Assembly (NCBI GenBank): GCA_964472905.1
Contig: CAYYMI010000019.1
Location: 1-43,888, forward strand
Source: Hellea sp964472905
Lineage (GTDB): Bacteria; Pseudomonadota; Alphaproteobacteria; Caulobacterales; Maricaulaceae
Length of the DNA: 43,888 bases
Reading direction: 5' to 3'
A program made the position numbers and the translations under genes. The notes beneath the pieces were generated by a model. It was not told the origin of the DNA and made no database searches. It was given only the letters and a program-made list of their open reading frames with translations. Positions 34,003 through 41,255 of this stretch are shown here, piece by piece. Position 1 is the first letter of the stretch; every line of letters starts with the position of its first letter.

Positions 34003-35922
34003 ATGGACAATAAATCAATGCGTAATTTCGCTGTTTGGGCGCTAATAATTACGCTCTTCCTCGTGATGATTTCAGTATCGCAAAATTCACTGCAGGCCTC
34101 ATCAATACCGACTGAATATACCTATTCAGAGCTTACGAAAAAAGCGGCGGCTGGCGAAATTCAGTCTGCGACTATTGACGATACAGAAGGTAAAATCACG
34201 GGCGAAACTACTGAAGACAAGCCATTCGAAGTTAATGGGCCTATCTATCAAAGTGAAAAAACGATTGAAATGTTCCAAGAGAACAATGTTCCTTTTGCGT
34301 TCAAAGAGGTAAAACGGACAAGCACGTTAATGGCGGTTCTTATTAATGCATTGCCTTTATTACTGATTGTCGGCTTATCCATCATGTTTTTCCGGTCCAT
34401 GCAGAGCGGCGGACGTGGCGGCGCGATGAGCTTTGGTAAATCCCGCGCTAAAATGCTGACGGAAAATACCAAACGCGTGACCTTCGAAGACGTTGCGGGC
34501 GTTGAAAGCGCTAAAGAAGACCTCAAAGAAGTTGTTGAGTTCCTCCAAGACCCGGGCCGTTTCACACGTCTTGGCGCGCGAATTCCGACAGGTGCCTTAT
34601 TAGTAGGCCCTCCCGGAACAGGTAAAACGCTTTTAGCCCGCGCTGTGGCGGGTGAAGCCGGTGTTCCTTTCTTTACAATCTCAGGCTCTGACTTCGTTGA
34701 AATGTTTGTCGGTGTTGGTGCGTCTCGCGTACGGGATATGTTTGCTGATGCCCGTAAGAATGCGCCATGTATTATCTTTATTGACGAGATTGATGCTGTA
34801 GGACGTCACCGCGGCGTCGGCACCTCTGGCGGACATGAAGAACGCGAACAAACCTTGAACCAGCTCCTCGTTGAAATGGATGGTTTTGAAGGTGATGAAG
34901 GTATTATTATCATCGCGGCAACCAACCGTCCTGACGTGCTTGATAAAGCGCTATTACGTCCGGGCCGTTTTGACCGTCAAATCGAAGTGCCTTATCCGGA
35001 CATTCAGGGCCGTGAGAAAATTCTCGAAGTCCACATGAAGGGTAAGCCTATAGCGGCTGAGCTTGATGTGAAATATATCGCACGCGGTACGCCCGGTTTT
35101 TCTGGCGCGGATTTGATGAACCTTGTAAATGAAGCAGCACTCTTATCAGCGCGCCGAAACAAGCTGAAAATCACCATGCGCGAATTTGAAGATGCGCGCG
35201 ATAAAGTCATGATGGGCGCGGAGCGCCGCACACTTGCTATGACCGATGAAGAAAAAGAAATGACCGCCTATCACGAAGCGGGTCACGCTATTGTCGGCTT
35301 AAATATGCCAGGGAGCCTGCCGATCCACAAAGCCACAATTATCCCGCGTGGACGAGCTTTGGGGATGGTGCAATATATGCCAGAGCGTGATCAAATTTCG
35401 CAATCTCGCCAAGAAATGATTGCCCGCATGGCGATGGCAATGGGCGGACGCGCCGCCGAAGAAATTCATTTTGGTTATGATAAAGTTTCATCGGGCGCGA
35501 GTTCTGATATTGAACAAGTTACCCGTATCGCGACAGCTATGGTCACAGAATGGGGACTCTCAGATGCTGTTGGGCCGATTGCTTATAAAAATACGGACCA
35601 GCAAAGTTTTCATCCGGGAATTGGGCGCGGCTCATCTATCTCACCTGAGACAGCGAGCTTAATCGAATCTGAAATTAAACGCATCATCACAGAAGCGCAT
35701 GAAACAGCGACCAAAATTCTGAAAAAGAAAAAGAAAAATTGGGTCACGCTAGCCGAAGCTTTACTGGAATATGAAACACTTTCAGGAGATGAAATTACGG
35801 TGCTGTTATCAGACGGAATTAAACCCAAGCGTCCTGATGGGACAAAGGGCTCAAAGCCGGCCGTCTCTGCTGTGCCAACCACGCGAAAAAAACCGCTCGG
35901 CGGGGCTCAGCCTGAAGCTTAG
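34003..35922 (+). CDS. ftsH: ATP-dependent zinc metalloprotease FtsH
   Basis: A protein of 639 residues. Two membrane segments (about 8-27 and 108-130) flank a periplasmic domain. The AAA domain has GPPGTGKT near 202, IIFIDEIDAVGRHRG and the arginine-finger region RPGRFDRQ. The peptidase zinc site HEAGH begins at residue 424. It degrades membrane and short-lived cytoplasmic proteins at the inner membrane. A TATAAT at 33951-33956 may be a -10 element. The TAG stop shares a base with the GTG start of the next gene. Confidence 0.96.
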   Translation: MDNKSMRNFAVWALIITLFLVMISVSQNSLQASSIPTEYTYSELTKKAAAGEIQSATIDDTEGKITGETTEDKPFEVNGPIYQSEKTIEMFQENNVPFAFKEVKRTSTLMAVLINALPLLLIVGLSIMFFRSMQSGGRGGAMSFGKSRAKMLTENTKRVTFEDVAGVESAKEDLKEVVEFLQDPGRFTRLGARIPTGALLVGPPGTGKTLLARAVAGEAGVPFFTISGSDFVEMFVGVGASRVRDMFADARKNAPCIIFIDEIDAVGRHRGVGTSGGHEEREQTLNQLLVEMDGFEGDEGIIIIAATNRPDVLDKALLRPGRFDRQIEVPYPDIQGREKILEVHMKGKPIAAELDVKYIARGTPGFSGADLMNLVNEAALLSARRNKLKITMREFEDARDKVMMGAERRTLAMTDEEKEMTAYHEAGHAIVGLNMPGSLPIHKATIIPRGRALGMVQYMPERDQISQSRQEMIARMAMAMGGRAAEEIHFGYDKVSSGASSDIEQVTRIATAMVTEWGLSDAVGPIAYKNTDQQSFHPGIGRGSSISPETASLIESEIKRIITEAHETATKILKKKKKNWVTLAEALLEYETLSGDEITVLLSDGIKPKRPDGTKGSKPAVSAVPTTRKKPLGGAQPEA

Positions 35923-36416
35923 TGAACCGAGAAGTAAATCCACACTCTCATTATTCTTCGAGACGCGAAAAACTTCTTGAAAGTTTATTTGCTGGGGAAG
36001 TTTTGCGAGAGTTATGGCGGCGCAAGATTTATGAGGTTGATTTACTTCACAGTGATATAGATGCATCTGGTTATGACTTAGTTTTAGAGCTTCAAAAGGG
36101 TGTGCGTCATATACAATTAAAGGCATCCACAAAACGCAAGTTGGTTGTCGCGAATGCCAAAATTTCAGATAGACCTAGCGGATGTATTGTGGTGATGGTT
36201 GTTTCAGAAGATACATTAGATTTCACAGAATTTTTGTGGTTTGGAAATGAGTTATCTAAACCATGTGCTGACATTCGAACATTTCCTAAGGCCCGACATA
36301 CTAAAGGTGACTCAACTGGGGTTAAGGCAAAAAGACAAGACACATATAAAGTTTCAGTTGGTAAGTTTGAACGTGTAAGTAATTTCGTATCTCTAGTGGA
36401 TAAGTTGATTACATAA
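35922..36416 (+). CDS. Putative PD-(D/E)xK-like nuclease-fold protein between ftsH and folP
   Basis: A protein of 164 residues with a GTG start overlapping the ftsH stop and a TAA overlapping the folP ATG (1 nt each). An N-terminal helix (EKLLESLFAGEVLRELWRRK, Glu26) is followed by SGYDLVLEL (Asp52) and RHIQLKAS (Gln65-x-Lys67). The Glu/Asp/QxK order recalls the PD-(D/E)xK nuclease core. SDRPSGCIVVMVV and LWFGNEL follow. I recall similar uncharacterised proteins in other proteobacteria but no name. Nuclease activity is inference. It appears more AT-rich than ftsH or folP. Confidence 0.75.
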   Translation: MNREVNPHSHYSSRREKLLESLFAGEVLRELWRRKIYEVDLLHSDIDASGYDLVLELQKGVRHIQLKASTKRKLVVANAKISDRPSGCIVVMVVSEDTLDFTEFLWFGNELSKPCADIRTFPKARHTKGDSTGVKAKRQDTYKVSVGKFERVSNFVSLVDKLIT

Positions 36417-37234
36417 TGCAATTCAAACGACCAAAAGTCATGGGCATCTTGAATGTGACGCCAGATAGTTTTTCTGATGGCGGGCGGTATGACAGCTTAG
36501 ACGCCGCCGTACAGCAAGCTTTAGACTTGATCGACCAAGGCGCGGATATTATTGACATTGGCGGTGAAAGCACGCGCCCCGGCGCTGAGACAATCAGCAT
36601 CAAAGAAGAAGTACGCCGCACTGTCCCTGTTATCATTGAGCTGCGCGACGCCTCGCGTGATTTCGAGGTTGGCCCTGTTATTTCTATTGATACGCGTAAA
36701 CCCGAAGTCGCCGAGGCGGCTGTTCTGGCGGGCGCGGATATTTGGAATGATGTCTCGGCGCTCACTTTCGATAAACGTTCGGAAGGCGTCGCCGCAGAAC
36801 TATCCTGTCCGCTTATCTTGATGCATGCTCAAGGTAACCCTGAAAATATGCAGGATAATCCCCATTATGATAGTACAGTTTTCGAGGTCAAAGACTGGCT
36901 TGCCAAACGTCTTGATGCTTGTGAGTTTGCGGGCATAGACAGCGCCAATATTACGCTCGACCCTGGTATTGGCTTTGGTAAGCGCCATGAAGATAATCTC
37001 GCTATTTTGGGTCAACTAACCAGCTTTAAAGAACTAGGCTGTCCACTCCTGATGGGGGCGTCGCGTAAATCCTTCATAGGCCGTATAGATGGCAGCACAT
37101 CCGATGACCGCATAGGCGGGAGCCTCGCCGCCGCGCTCTGGTCAACCTCTAACGGCGCTGATATACTCCGCGTTCACGACGTAAGCGAAACCGTACAAGC
37201 GCTCAAGGTTTGGGAGGCGATGGCGAATGGATGA
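36416..37234 (+). CDS. folP: Dihydropteroate synthase
   Basis: A protein of 272 residues with MGILNVTPDSFSDGG, the DIGGESTRPGA loop, ISIDTRKPEVAE, LDPGIGFGK and LLMGASRKSFIG, all typical of this TIM-barrel enzyme. It joins p-aminobenzoate to dihydropterin pyrophosphate in folate synthesis. Its start overlaps the stop of the QxK protein by one base and its end overlaps the following 111-aa gene by 8 nt. Confidence 0.95.
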   Translation: MQFKRPKVMGILNVTPDSFSDGGRYDSLDAAVQQALDLIDQGADIIDIGGESTRPGAETISIKEEVRRTVPVIIELRDASRDFEVGPVISIDTRKPEVAEAAVLAGADIWNDVSALTFDKRSEGVAAELSCPLILMHAQGNPENMQDNPHYDSTVFEVKDWLAKRLDACEFAGIDSANITLDPGIGFGKRHEDNLAILGQLTSFKELGCPLLMGASRKSFIGRIDGSTSDDRIGGSLAAALWSTSNGADILRVHDVSETVQALKVWEAMANG

Positions 37235-37562
37235 TCATTTCAAAAAATGGGAAGAAGTGTTTTCTGTAAACGATAAACCAGCATCGATATATTCCCACCA
37301 GCTTGATGAAATAAATAAAGTAAATGATAATGTAGATATTTTTGTCGATTATAATGGGGTTACATTTTCTGGAATTGTTACCACGCCTAAATGGATAGAA
37401 GACTATCTACTATGTAATAGCATGGAAGACGTAGGTTATTATTGTCATCACGAGTTGATTCTTCCCAATTTATCAAAGCAAACAATTGTTGAAGCTATTA
37501 GAATTCTCATAGAGAGAGATGAACTTCGACGTGCATTTATTCCAAGTGATGAAGATGACTGA
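37227..37562 (+). CDS. Uncharacterised 111-residue acidic protein between folP and thiD
   Basis: No family is recognised. The protein is acidic, rich in Asp, Glu, Ile and aromatic residues, with strand-like segments (NVDIFVDYNGVTFSGIV) and a C-terminal helix (KQTIVEAIRILIERDELRRA) ending in an acidic tail. No signal, membrane helix or catalytic motif is seen. It overlaps folP by 8 nt and thiD by 8 nt. The AT content appears higher than in either neighbour, which suggests a later insertion that kept translational coupling. Confidence 0.7.
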   Translation: MDDHFKKWEEVFSVNDKPASIYSHQLDEINKVNDNVDIFVDYNGVTFSGIVTTPKWIEDYLLCNSMEDVGYYCHHELILPNLSKQTIVEAIRILIERDELRRAFIPSDEDD

Positions 37563-38421
37563 AATAAACACTCCCCGCGTTCTTATCATAGCAGGCTCCG
37601 ACTCTTCCGGCGGAGCTGGCATACAGGCTGATATCAAAACCTGCGCGGCTTTTGGCGCTTATACAGCGACGGCGATTACAGCGGTCACGGCTCAAAATAC
37701 GTTAGGCGTACAGCAGGTGGAATATATGCCGCCTGAGTTAGTGCGTGCGCAAATCCGCTCTGTCATCTCAGACATAGGCGCAGATGTCGTCAAAATCGGC
37801 ATGCTGGGCACCAAAGAAATTATCGAGGTCGTGGCCGAAGAAATAGAGCCGCTCGACGCCTTTATCATTCTCGACCCCGTCGCGGTGGCGACATCAGGTG
37901 ACGCGCTCCTCAAGGATGACGCTCTGTCCGCGCTTAAAGACACGCTTCTCCCGCTTGCCGATTTGGTCACGCCCAATGTCCCCGAAGCTGAACTTTTGAC
38001 GGGTCTTAAGATCAAAGACGTAGATGATCTCACCCCCGCAGGGGACGCGCTGCTCAAGATGAACGTCTATGCCGCGTTGATGAAAGGCGGGCATTTGGAG
38101 GGCAAATCCGTTGTCGATGTGTTAGTGAGCGAAGAAGGTGCCAACATCATGTCAGGCCCGCGTATCCACTCGCGTCATACGCACGGCACAGGTTGCACTC
38201 TGGCCAGCGCCATTGCGGCCAATATGGCCCTCGGCGCGCCGCTCGAAGAAGCCGTGATGAGCGCACGAGAATTTGTCTATCAAGCCATAAAAACCGCGCC
38301 AAAATTAGGGCAGGGTAATGGCCCGCTTAATCATGGGCTGGTGAGTAAGGATGAAGACGAAGATGAGACGCCGCTAGACACAGGCAATAATCCCTTCGCC
38401 GCGCTTAAGGACATGACTTGA
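37555..38421 (+). CDS. thiD: Hydroxymethylpyrimidine/phosphomethylpyrimidine kinase ThiD
   Basis: A protein of 288 residues. The ribokinase-like fold is shown by VLIIAGSDSSGGAGIQADIK, GMLGTKEIIE, ILDPVAVATSGDALL and the catalytic HGTGCTLASAIAANMALG. It phosphorylates HMP twice in thiamine synthesis. I prefer the ATG at 37555 (MTEINTPRVLIIAG); 37549 adds two residues, and a more distant start at 37519 lies inside the preceding gene. An acidic C-terminal extension (DEDEDETPLD) is unusual. The stop overlaps the TTG of the GNAT gene. Confidence 0.93.
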   Translation: MTEINTPRVLIIAGSDSSGGAGIQADIKTCAAFGAYTATAITAVTAQNTLGVQQVEYMPPELVRAQIRSVISDIGADVVKIGMLGTKEIIEVVAEEIEPLDAFIILDPVAVATSGDALLKDDALSALKDTLLPLADLVTPNVPEAELLTGLKIKDVDDLTPAGDALLKMNVYAALMKGGHLEGKSVVDVLVSEEGANIMSGPRIHSRHTHGTGCTLASAIAANMALGAPLEEAVMSAREFVYQAIKTAPKLGQGNGPLNHGLVSKDEDEDETPLDTGNNPFAALKDMT

Positions 38422-38969
38422 TAATTGCGGAAACGGACAGACTTATCCTTCGGGCATGGCAGGAAAGTGACAAAGAGCCATTTGCCGCGATGAACGCAGA
38501 CCCAATGGTCATGAGATATTTGGGCCCGCCTCTCTCGCGAGAGCAAAGCGATGAGGCTATAGCCAATCAATCTAAGCTTATGGATAAAGGTGAGCCTGCC
38601 TTTTGGGCCGTGGAGCGCAGGCAAGATAATCACTTCATGGGCTGTATCGGTGTGAAGCATGTGAATTTCGATGTCTCATTTGCGCCGTGCTACGAGATAG
38701 GCTGGCGTCTAGGAGTCAATTATTGGGGGCAGGGCTATGCAACTGAAGGCGCTACGGCTGCGCTAGCCGCTGCATTTGCGAATTGGACTATGCCGTCAAT
38801 TTTCTCTTTTACGGTTCATGCAAATACCAAGTCTCAATCAGTGATGGAGCGCATTGGTATGGAGCGTGTTATGGATGGGGATTTCGAACATCCAAATTTA
38901 GCCAAAGATGATCCGCTATCCAAACATGTCTTATACAGCGTAGATCGAGCATCTGTCATGGAACTTTAG
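38418..38969 (+). CDS. GNAT family N-acetyltransferase (RimJ/RimL type)
   Basis: A protein of 183 residues with a TTG start overlapping the thiD stop (TTGA). It begins IIAETDRLILRAWQESDKEP, has EIGWRLGVNYWGQGYATEGA, which is the acetyl-CoA pyrophosphate loop, and VHANTKSQSVMERIGM, all typical of the RimJ/RimL-like group. The substrate is unknown; protein N-termini or small amines are usual. Its 3' end abuts a truncated acyl-CoA ligase remnant with no spacing. Confidence 0.88.
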   Translation: MIIAETDRLILRAWQESDKEPFAAMNADPMVMRYLGPPLSREQSDEAIANQSKLMDKGEPAFWAVERRQDNHFMGCIGVKHVNFDVSFAPCYEIGWRLGVNYWGQGYATEGATAALAAAFANWTMPSIFSFTVHANTKSQSVMERIGMERVMDGDFEHPNLAKDDPLSKHVLYSVDRASVMEL

Positions 38970-39230
38970 CTATTTTTCTAGGACTTGCTCTCGTAGCACA
39001 AATTTTTGGATTTTCCCTGTGGAGGTTCTTGGAATTTCGGCGAAGATAAATTGACTTGGAACTTTGAAACCCGCCAGTAAGTCTTTGCACCATAGCCGTA
39101 GCTCTTCGGCGCTTACCTTTTTATCCTCGGCCAATTCGATAAAAGCACAAGGGGTTTCGCCCCATTTATCGTGAGGCATAGCGACGACGGCCGCGACTGA
39201 AACGGCGGGATGACGATATAGCGCCTCTTC
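38970..39230 (-). pseudogene. C-terminal remnant of an AMP-forming acyl-CoA ligase
   Basis: The minus-strand frame encodes the C-terminal lid domain of an AMP-binding ligase: EEALYRHPAVSVAAVVAMPH, DKWGETPCAFIEL, and the end with the catalytic Lys region RTSTGKIQKFVLREQ. Upstream of 39230 the similarity stops abruptly, and the core AMP-binding motif and Walker-like loop are missing. About 85 of an expected 500 or more residues remain. A 69-residue frame from 39179 could still be translated, but an intact enzyme is excluded. Confidence 0.85.
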
Positions 39231-39372
39231 GTGGAGGCTGACTTGGCGGGGGTTGAAGTAAGATTTCCTGATGGCTAGGCTTGGGATGGAAAAGGATATT
39301 ATGGATATCGTAATGCCCCAATAATTTTGTAATCATAGTTTTACAATCACAGAGAACAGTTTTTTGATCACC

Positions 39373-39399
39373 AAACGGCCAGACTTATCCTTCTGGCAT
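39373..39399 (+). repeat. 27-nt near-copy of the GNAT gene start
   Basis: This segment matches 38431-38457 at 25 of 27 positions, both beginning AAACGG and ending GGCAT. In the matching frame it reads like the start of a GNAT gene (T-x-RLIL-x-x). It lies between the ligase remnant and the VOC gene, consistent with a decayed second acetyltransferase or a rearrangement joint. Confidence 0.6.
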
Positions 39400-39413
39400 T
39401 GTACTTGCTTTTG

Positions 39414-39797
39414 TTATAAATAACTTACAACTTCATATTCCAATCCATTTTCATCATGAAAATAAAAACGTCGTCCCGGTTCATAATCCCCGTGATTATG
39501 GGGTTTATATCCTGCCGCGATGACTTTGGCTTCCACAGCGTCTAAATCTTCTACTGTCATGGCGATATGATTTAACTCAGAATATGCTGAAGAGCTCGAA
39601 CGTATTTTATCGGCGGACGTATTGTTGGTATAAAGCGCTATGTAACTATCCTTACTGCCGATATGAACGGTATGCCCGTTATCCATAGATGAACCTGACC
39701 AGCGAATGTGCCAGTCAAATATCTTACAAAACTTGGCGGCATAGCTATCCGGATCAAGAACTGTGATATTTATATGTTCTAAAATTGCAGGGCTCAT
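39414..39797 (-). CDS. VOC (glyoxalase-like) family protein under SoxR-type promoter
   Basis: A protein of 127 residues from the ATG at 39797 with AAGGAG upstream. It has a single vicinal oxygen chelate repeat pair: LEHINITVLDPDSYAAKFC near the start, LNHIAMTVEDLDAVEAKV in the middle and GRRFYFHDENGLEYEVVSY at the end; the His/Glu positions fit metal binding. The substrate is unknown. It is divergent from soxR, and its promoter carries a near-consensus SoxR box in the spacer, so redox-cycling compounds probably induce it. Confidence 0.85.
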   Translation of the reverse strand: MSPAILEHINITVLDPDSYAAKFCKIFDWHIRWSGSSMDNGHTVHIGSKDSYIALYTNNTSADKIRSSSSAYSELNHIAMTVEDLDAVEAKVIAAGYKPHNHGDYEPGRRFYFHDENGLEYEVVSYL

Positions 39798-39834
39798 AAT
39801 CGTCTCCTTGATGAATTGCATAATTTATATTCTT

Positions 39835-39865
39835 AAGCTACGACCTCAAGTTAAGTTGAGGTCAA
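39835..39865 (-). promoter_or_regulatory. Divergent SoxR box and VOC-gene promoter
   Basis: CCTCAAGTTAAGTTGAGG (39844-39861) differs at one central base from the classic 18-bp SoxR site, and GA/TC extend it to a 22-bp palindrome. On the minus strand TTGACC (39865-39860) and TAGCTT (39840-39835) are separated by 19 nt, the overlong spacer typical of MerR-family activated promoters. Confidence 0.88.
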
Positions 39866-39893
39866 GAGAAAATTCCAAGAAAGTTGAGTAATC

Positions 39894-40346
39894 ATGAGGC
39901 AAGCAAAAAAAGGAATTTTAATCGGCAAAGTTGCAGCAAGAACGGGCGTGTCGGTCTCCGCCATTCGTTTTTATGAGGAGGTTGGATTAGTGAGCGCGGG
40001 CCGTAATACAGGGGGGCAACGCGTGTTTGAAGCTGCTGATATTCGCCGTATATCCTTTATTATTATCTCACAAAAATTAGGTTTTACGCTCAAAGATATC
40101 AAAGCGCAGCTTAACCTGCTCCCGAATAAACGCACGCCAACGCTCAAAGGCTGGGAAAAAATCAGTCAAAGCTTCAGCGTTGATATTGATAATCGCATTG
40201 CGGCGTTGACACGCCTGCGTGAAAAACTAACGGGCTGTATCGGCTGTGGGTGTTTATCACTGCAAAAATGTGCACTTTATAATGAGAATGACGTAGCTGC
40301 AGAGCAGGGCACCGGGCCGCGCTATTTGATGGAGGAGGGTGTCTGA
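39894..40346 (+). CDS. soxR: Redox-sensitive transcriptional activator SoxR
   Basis: A protein of 150 residues. The MerR helix-turn-helix is GKVAARTGVSVSAIRFYEEV. A dimerisation helix follows, and the C-terminal CIGCGCLSLQKC (Cys115, 118, 120, 126) matches the CX2CXCX5C [2Fe-2S] signature of SoxR. The oxidised cluster untwists target promoters. The near-consensus SoxR box between soxR and the VOC gene is the obvious target. Enterobacterial soxS is absent, so SoxR probably acts directly on effector genes, as in most non-enteric bacteria. Confidence 0.95.
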   Translation: MRQAKKGILIGKVAARTGVSVSAIRFYEEVGLVSAGRNTGGQRVFEAADIRRISFIIISQKLGFTLKDIKAQLNLLPNKRTPTLKGWEKISQSFSVDIDNRIAALTRLREKLTGCIGCGCLSLQKCALYNENDVAAEQGTGPRYLMEEGV

Positions 40347-40348
40347 TC

Positions 40349-41113
40349 TTACAGGGTCAACCAATTCAGTGATAGTCTCATGGCGACATAGAGAATTAAT
40401 ATCGCGGTGAGGCGTTTGATCCATATGTCTGAGAGTTTAAAAATGCCGATGTGGTTACCGATAAATCCGCCGAGAAATACGGCAGGAAGTAAGGGCCAAT
40501 AAGGTAGAGCCATTTCAAGCTCTTCCATGTGGGCGAGTTTCTGGCTTTGACCAATGAGCCCTGCAATCGAGTTGACAAGAATAAAAAAACTACACGCTGC
40601 GGCGATGGCTTTCCCATTCCCCCAGCGCATGAAGTGCAGAATAGGAGCGAGGAATATACCGCCGCCTATGCCGACAAGCCCCGCATAAAATCCGACGCCG
40701 CCGCCAATAAGAGCGGTGGAAATGGCCTTTATATTTGGTGTAGATATGACCTGTTCTTTGTTAGCCATGAATGTCCCGAAAAGAAGACGAATGCCCGCAA
40801 ATATGAGAGCAAGAGCCAAAAGGCCTATAAATAGCTTTCGTGGTATAGGCAGGCTGCCGCCAAACCAAGCCATGGGCACAGATAAAATTATCAACGGGAT
40901 ATAACGTTTAAAGGTCAGCAATTTTGCGCGGTAATATCGAACGACATTACCGCTAACGACAATAATGTTGCAGGCGAGGGCAATGAGGGGCTGCACGAGG
41001 GTATCCGTGCCCGCCATAACCAATAAAGCATTATAGGTCGAGCCGCCCCCAAAGCCGACACTCGCATAAAGAGCTGCGGTTATAAAAAACAGGATGATGA
41101 GAGTAAGTTTCAT
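40349..41113 (-). CDS. TSUP (TauE/SafE) family membrane transporter
   Basis: A protein of 254 residues with about eight membrane segments in two repeats. The TSUP signature glycine motifs appear as YASVGFGGGSTYNALLVMAG near the start and YAGLVGIGGGIFLAPILHF in the second half. Family members export sulfite, sulfonates or related organic anions across the inner membrane. It converges on soxR with a 2-bp gap and is divergent from a flavin monooxygenase. The substrate cannot be read from the sequence. Confidence 0.88.
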   Translation of the reverse strand: MKLTLIILFFITAALYASVGFGGGSTYNALLVMAGTDTLVQPLIALACNIIVVSGNVVRYYRAKLLTFKRYIPLIILSVPMAWFGGSLPIPRKLFIGLLALALIFAGIRLLFGTFMANKEQVISTPNIKAISTALIGGGVGFYAGLVGIGGGIFLAPILHFMRWGNGKAIAAACSFFILVNSIAGLIGQSQKLAHMEELEMALPYWPLLPAVFLGGFIGNHIGIFKLSDIWIKRLTAILILYVAMRLSLNWLTL

Positions 41114-41160
41114 TCAAACGCTTAATAACTTTTCTTGTTACGCCCGACAAAGATAAAATT

Positions 41161-41177
41161 AAATCTCATAGAGATTT
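41161..41177. promoter_or_regulatory. 17-bp inverted repeat between the TSUP and monooxygenase genes
   Basis: AAATCTC and GAGATTT arms flank ATA. The element lies in the 142-bp divergent region, 48 bp from the TSUP start and 79 bp from the monooxygenase start, a fitting place for a shared operator. No regulator gene is adjacent on this side. Confidence 0.35.
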
Positions 41178-41255
41178 TACGGTGTAAAGAACGCGCTTGG
41201 TAGGAAAACAATGTTCCTGATAAGGGTAGCTAAGTTTTACGGGAAGTGAGGATTA

